Shown piece after piece: positions 4,722 to 6,616 of a stretch of 6,616 nucleotides of DNA (within the stretch, counting starts at the first letter, position 1; the number at the start of each line of letters is the position of its first letter). Source of the stretch: an uncultured Clostridia bacterium (GTDB lineage: Bacteria > Bacillota > Clostridia > TANB77 > CAG-508). The DNA is taken from NCBI GenBank assembly GCA_949077355.1, contig CARUQW010000072.1:1-6616 (forward strand), given 5' to 3'. Both the position numbers and the translations under genes were made by a program. The notes beneath the pieces are model-generated. The model was not told where the DNA came from. It did not search any database and saw only the letters and a list, made by a program, of their open reading frames with translations.

Positions 4722-6616
4722 GATTTTGTACCTGCTTTCTACCAGTAGATTGAGAATGCATAAGAGAGAGAAGTGAATCCATTGTTTCACCGATTTGAAA
4801 AGATAAATTTGTTGGGTTTTCTACTACTGGTTTAAATTCTTCTAATAAAGGGTCTGTTCTTAATATTTGATTTATACGTTTTTTCGGGCATGGAGTGAAA
4901 TCTAAAGTTTTTGCTTTAAAGGCAGGAAGAGGAACTCCATTACTACTAACACGAACAATACATTCACGATTTTTTAATTCTGTTAACATTTTTAATTTAA
5001 TTCGATAAGAATTTCGCACAGCAACATTCATATGCATGTTGCTTTCTAATACCATAGCATCTGATTTTGAAACACGAAAAACATAATAATTAGATACATT
5101 GGCAAAAATAGCATTTCTTAAATTTTCACTGATTTGTGTAAAATATTGTTGGATTAAAATCAGAGAAAGATTATATTTTCTTGCTTCTGATAGAAATCTA
5201 CTTAAGATAGGATTTTCAATTAAAGCTACTTCATCAATTACTAAGATAATATGTTCATCATAATAATGGGATTGAATTAATTCTAATAGTTGTTGCATAA
5301 TAAGCCCAGAAATAGTTTTAGTTACTTTTTGACCAAGGAGAGCTTGGTCGAGAGAAAAGATAGTAAGAAAGTGTTCTTGAAGGATATCTTTTACTTGAGG
5401 TTTTAGACCTTCTTTTTGAAAGGCTGGAAGTAGGCATATTTCTTCAATAAAAGAGATAATTGGTGCAATAGCTTCTTGATAAGAATTGGTTTTTAATTCA
5501 TTAAAGTCTGTCAAAAAGAAATGAATGATACCTTCTGAAAGTTGTGTTTTATTTTCATTAATCAAACGATTTCGATATTGTATATCCAAAATTAGATTTT
5601 TTAAATTGGTGAAGTTAAGTGAATTCGTTTCCATGAGAAGATGAATACTATACCTTAAAATTCTTTCTAATCTTGAATTATATTGGTCAGCCATCAAGGT
5701 TTGAAATAGGGATAAAATTAATTCAACCGAAGAGAGAATGTCTTTTTGGGGTGAATTCATAAATAAATCACTGCTGGTATCCAGGCTTTTGAAGTCAACT
5801 ACTTTTGTATGCTCTAAACCACCAATTTCTTTTTCTAAAGCAGCATGCGGATCAATTACAACCACCTTATAATTGTTTGAAAAGGAGATTTCAGGTTTAC
5901 TATTAGAAATGATAGCACTTGCTAATTTTGATTTTCCAGTACCACTAGAACCAATAATAATGGAATGATGGTCAAAGTCAAAATTATTTTGAGATAAGTA
6001 GAAGTCATCTGCGAGGTATGGAAAAGTATCGATTTTTAGGATTGCATTTTGCTTTTCATTTCTCAATAGTGGTAATGCCTTTTGAATATCTAAGTATTCG
6101 TTTTCATATTTTCGATAAAAGAAGCGGCTATAAATGGAAAAATCAATACTGAAAAGATAATGAGAAATTACGAAAAGAGCATTTCTTTTTATGTATTTTT
6201 TCTTTTCTAGTTTTTGAAAAAATAAATGCGTTTTCGTAAAGAAATGATTTTTTCGATAGCTAAAAATACGCATTTTAGTAAATTTTAATTCCTGTTTATG
6301 GGAAGCTTCGACTTTGTCAAAGATATCTAATATATTTTTTTCTTTGTTTGTTAAAATAAAAGGTAAACTTTTGGTAGTAGAAAAATTCAGAAAGTCTTTT
6401 TCTGTGATATCCAATTTTTTTATCATGAAGTCACCTAAGGAATTGATAATTGGTGGCAAAAGGCGAGAGGTTTGACAAAAAAAGTGAACTTCATTTAGTT
6501 CAATCTTGGCATATAAATGCCAACTTTTAAAAAGACCATTTAGTTTAGAAATGGCATTTAATAAGGAAAGCCAAGATTGAGGTTCTACATGGTTAGCTGT
6601 TACAATAATTTCAAAT
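4714..6616 (-). CDS. HerA/FtsK/VirD4-type P-loop ATPase (5' end outside window)
   Basis: 633 residues are visible in one uninterrupted frame up to the window edge, so the start lies beyond it. Numbering from the codon at 6615-6613, the Walker A loop is GSSGTGKS (222-229). The strand VVVIDPH (253 and on, with DPH at 255-257) is typical of HerA/VirB4/VirD4 proteins. Walker B is IILVIDE (D461, E462). It is followed by LSEARKYNLSLILIQQ and a sensor-like SNYYVFRVS, the layout of TraG/VirD4 and HerA C-terminal lobes. Known relatives are hexameric motors that move DNA or couple substrates to type IV secretion. The roughly 220-residue N-terminal region opens with EIIVTANHVEPQSW and is not recognised; no clear membrane span is seen. 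The last 40 residues look like a flexible tail. It precedes and overlaps the cysteine-rich gene. An internal ATG at 6426, with AGGTGA before it, and a TTG at 6459 are possible but unlikely starts. Confidence 0.88.
   Translation of the reverse strand, partial: FEIIVTANHVEPQSWLSLLNAISKLNGLFKSWHLYAKIELNEVHFFCQTSRLLPPIINSLGDFMIKKLDITEKDFLNFSTTKSLPFILTNKEKNILDIFDKVEASHKQELKFTKMRIFSYRKNHFFTKTHLFFQKLEKKKYIKRNALFVISHYLFSIDFSIYSRFFYRKYENEYLDIQKALPLLRNEKQNAILKIDTFPYLADDFYLSQNNFDFDHHSIIIGSSGTGKSKLASAIISNSKPEISFSNNYKVVVIDPHAALEKEIGGLEHTKVVDFKSLDTSSDLFMNSPQKDILSSVELILSLFQTLMADQYNSRLERILRYSIHLLMETNSLNFTNLKNLILDIQYRNRLINENKTQLSEGIIHFFLTDFNELKTNSYQEAIAPIISFIEEICLLPAFQKEGLKPQVKDILQEHFLTIFSLDQALLGQKVTKTISGLIMQQLLELIQSHYYDEHIILVIDEVALIENPILSRFLSEARKYNLSLILIQQYFTQISENLRNAIFANVSNYYVFRVSKSDAMVLESNMHMNVAVRNSYRIKLKMLTELKNRECIVRVSSNGVPLPAFKAKTLDFTPCPKKRINQILRTDPLLEEFKPVVENPTNLSFQIGETMDSLLSLMHSQSTGRKQVQNHG

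Noticed and set aside
4722..4790. N-terminal extension of the cysteine-rich protein (23 extra residues, signal-peptide-like)
   Set aside because: It lies wholly inside the ATPase gene. The ATG at 4721 has the stop/start overlap typical of coupled genes and a reasonable ribosome binding site, so the hydrophobic extension is probably not translated.
1..6616. CRISPR array, insertion sequence or long direct repeat
   Set aside because: No regularly spaced repeats, transposase motifs or terminal inverted repeats were seen on either strand.

Overview
The window looks like chromosomal DNA from a low-GC Gram-positive bacterium, most likely an uncultured, possibly gut-associated member of the Clostridia. 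The signs are strong A+T richness, purine-rich coding strands, AGGATGAGG/AAGGTGA-type ribosome binding sites, and a MutY with the CxPNGxPxC iron-sulphur loop that I associate with clostridial MutY. The species cannot be named from the sequence.

Bases 1-3210 (+ strand) are a tight housekeeping operon. It begins with the 3' end of an unrecognised gene. A HAD-fold 5'(3')-deoxyribonucleotidase-like protein follows, then nadD (overlapping it by 4 bp), nadE (15 bp downstream) and mutY (starting about 10 bp after the nadE stop). NadD and NadE catalyse the last two steps of NAD synthesis: NaMN to NaAD, then NaAD to NAD. MutY removes adenine mispaired with 8-oxoguanine. The NadD has a non-canonical active-site motif.

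Bases 3221-3402 form a self-contained tRNA-Ser(GGA) unit with a near-consensus promoter, a 92-nt tRNA with encoded CCA, and a strong intrinsic terminator. Bases 3415-3883 (+ strand) hold a perfect palindrome beside a probable promoter, a 58-codon ORF that is easily overlooked, and a single-domain XRE-family regulator.

Bases 3956-6616 are on the minus strand. A bidirectional terminator separates them from the plus-strand genes. They form a two-gene unit that runs off the right edge. First comes a large P-loop ATPase of the HerA/FtsK/VirD4 type, whose reading frame is open to the window edge, so its start is not in view. Overlapping its stop codon by 8 bp is a 235-residue protein with 16 cysteines packed into 100 residues, mostly spaced by 3 or multiples of 3. 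It resembles cysteine-rich repeat proteins I associate with Patescibacteria (CPR) and large phages, some labelled misleadingly as 'caib/baif family'. A conjugation-type or DNA-pumping ATPase translationally coupled to a cysteine-repeat protein is the most unusual content here and the best candidate for an undescribed system.
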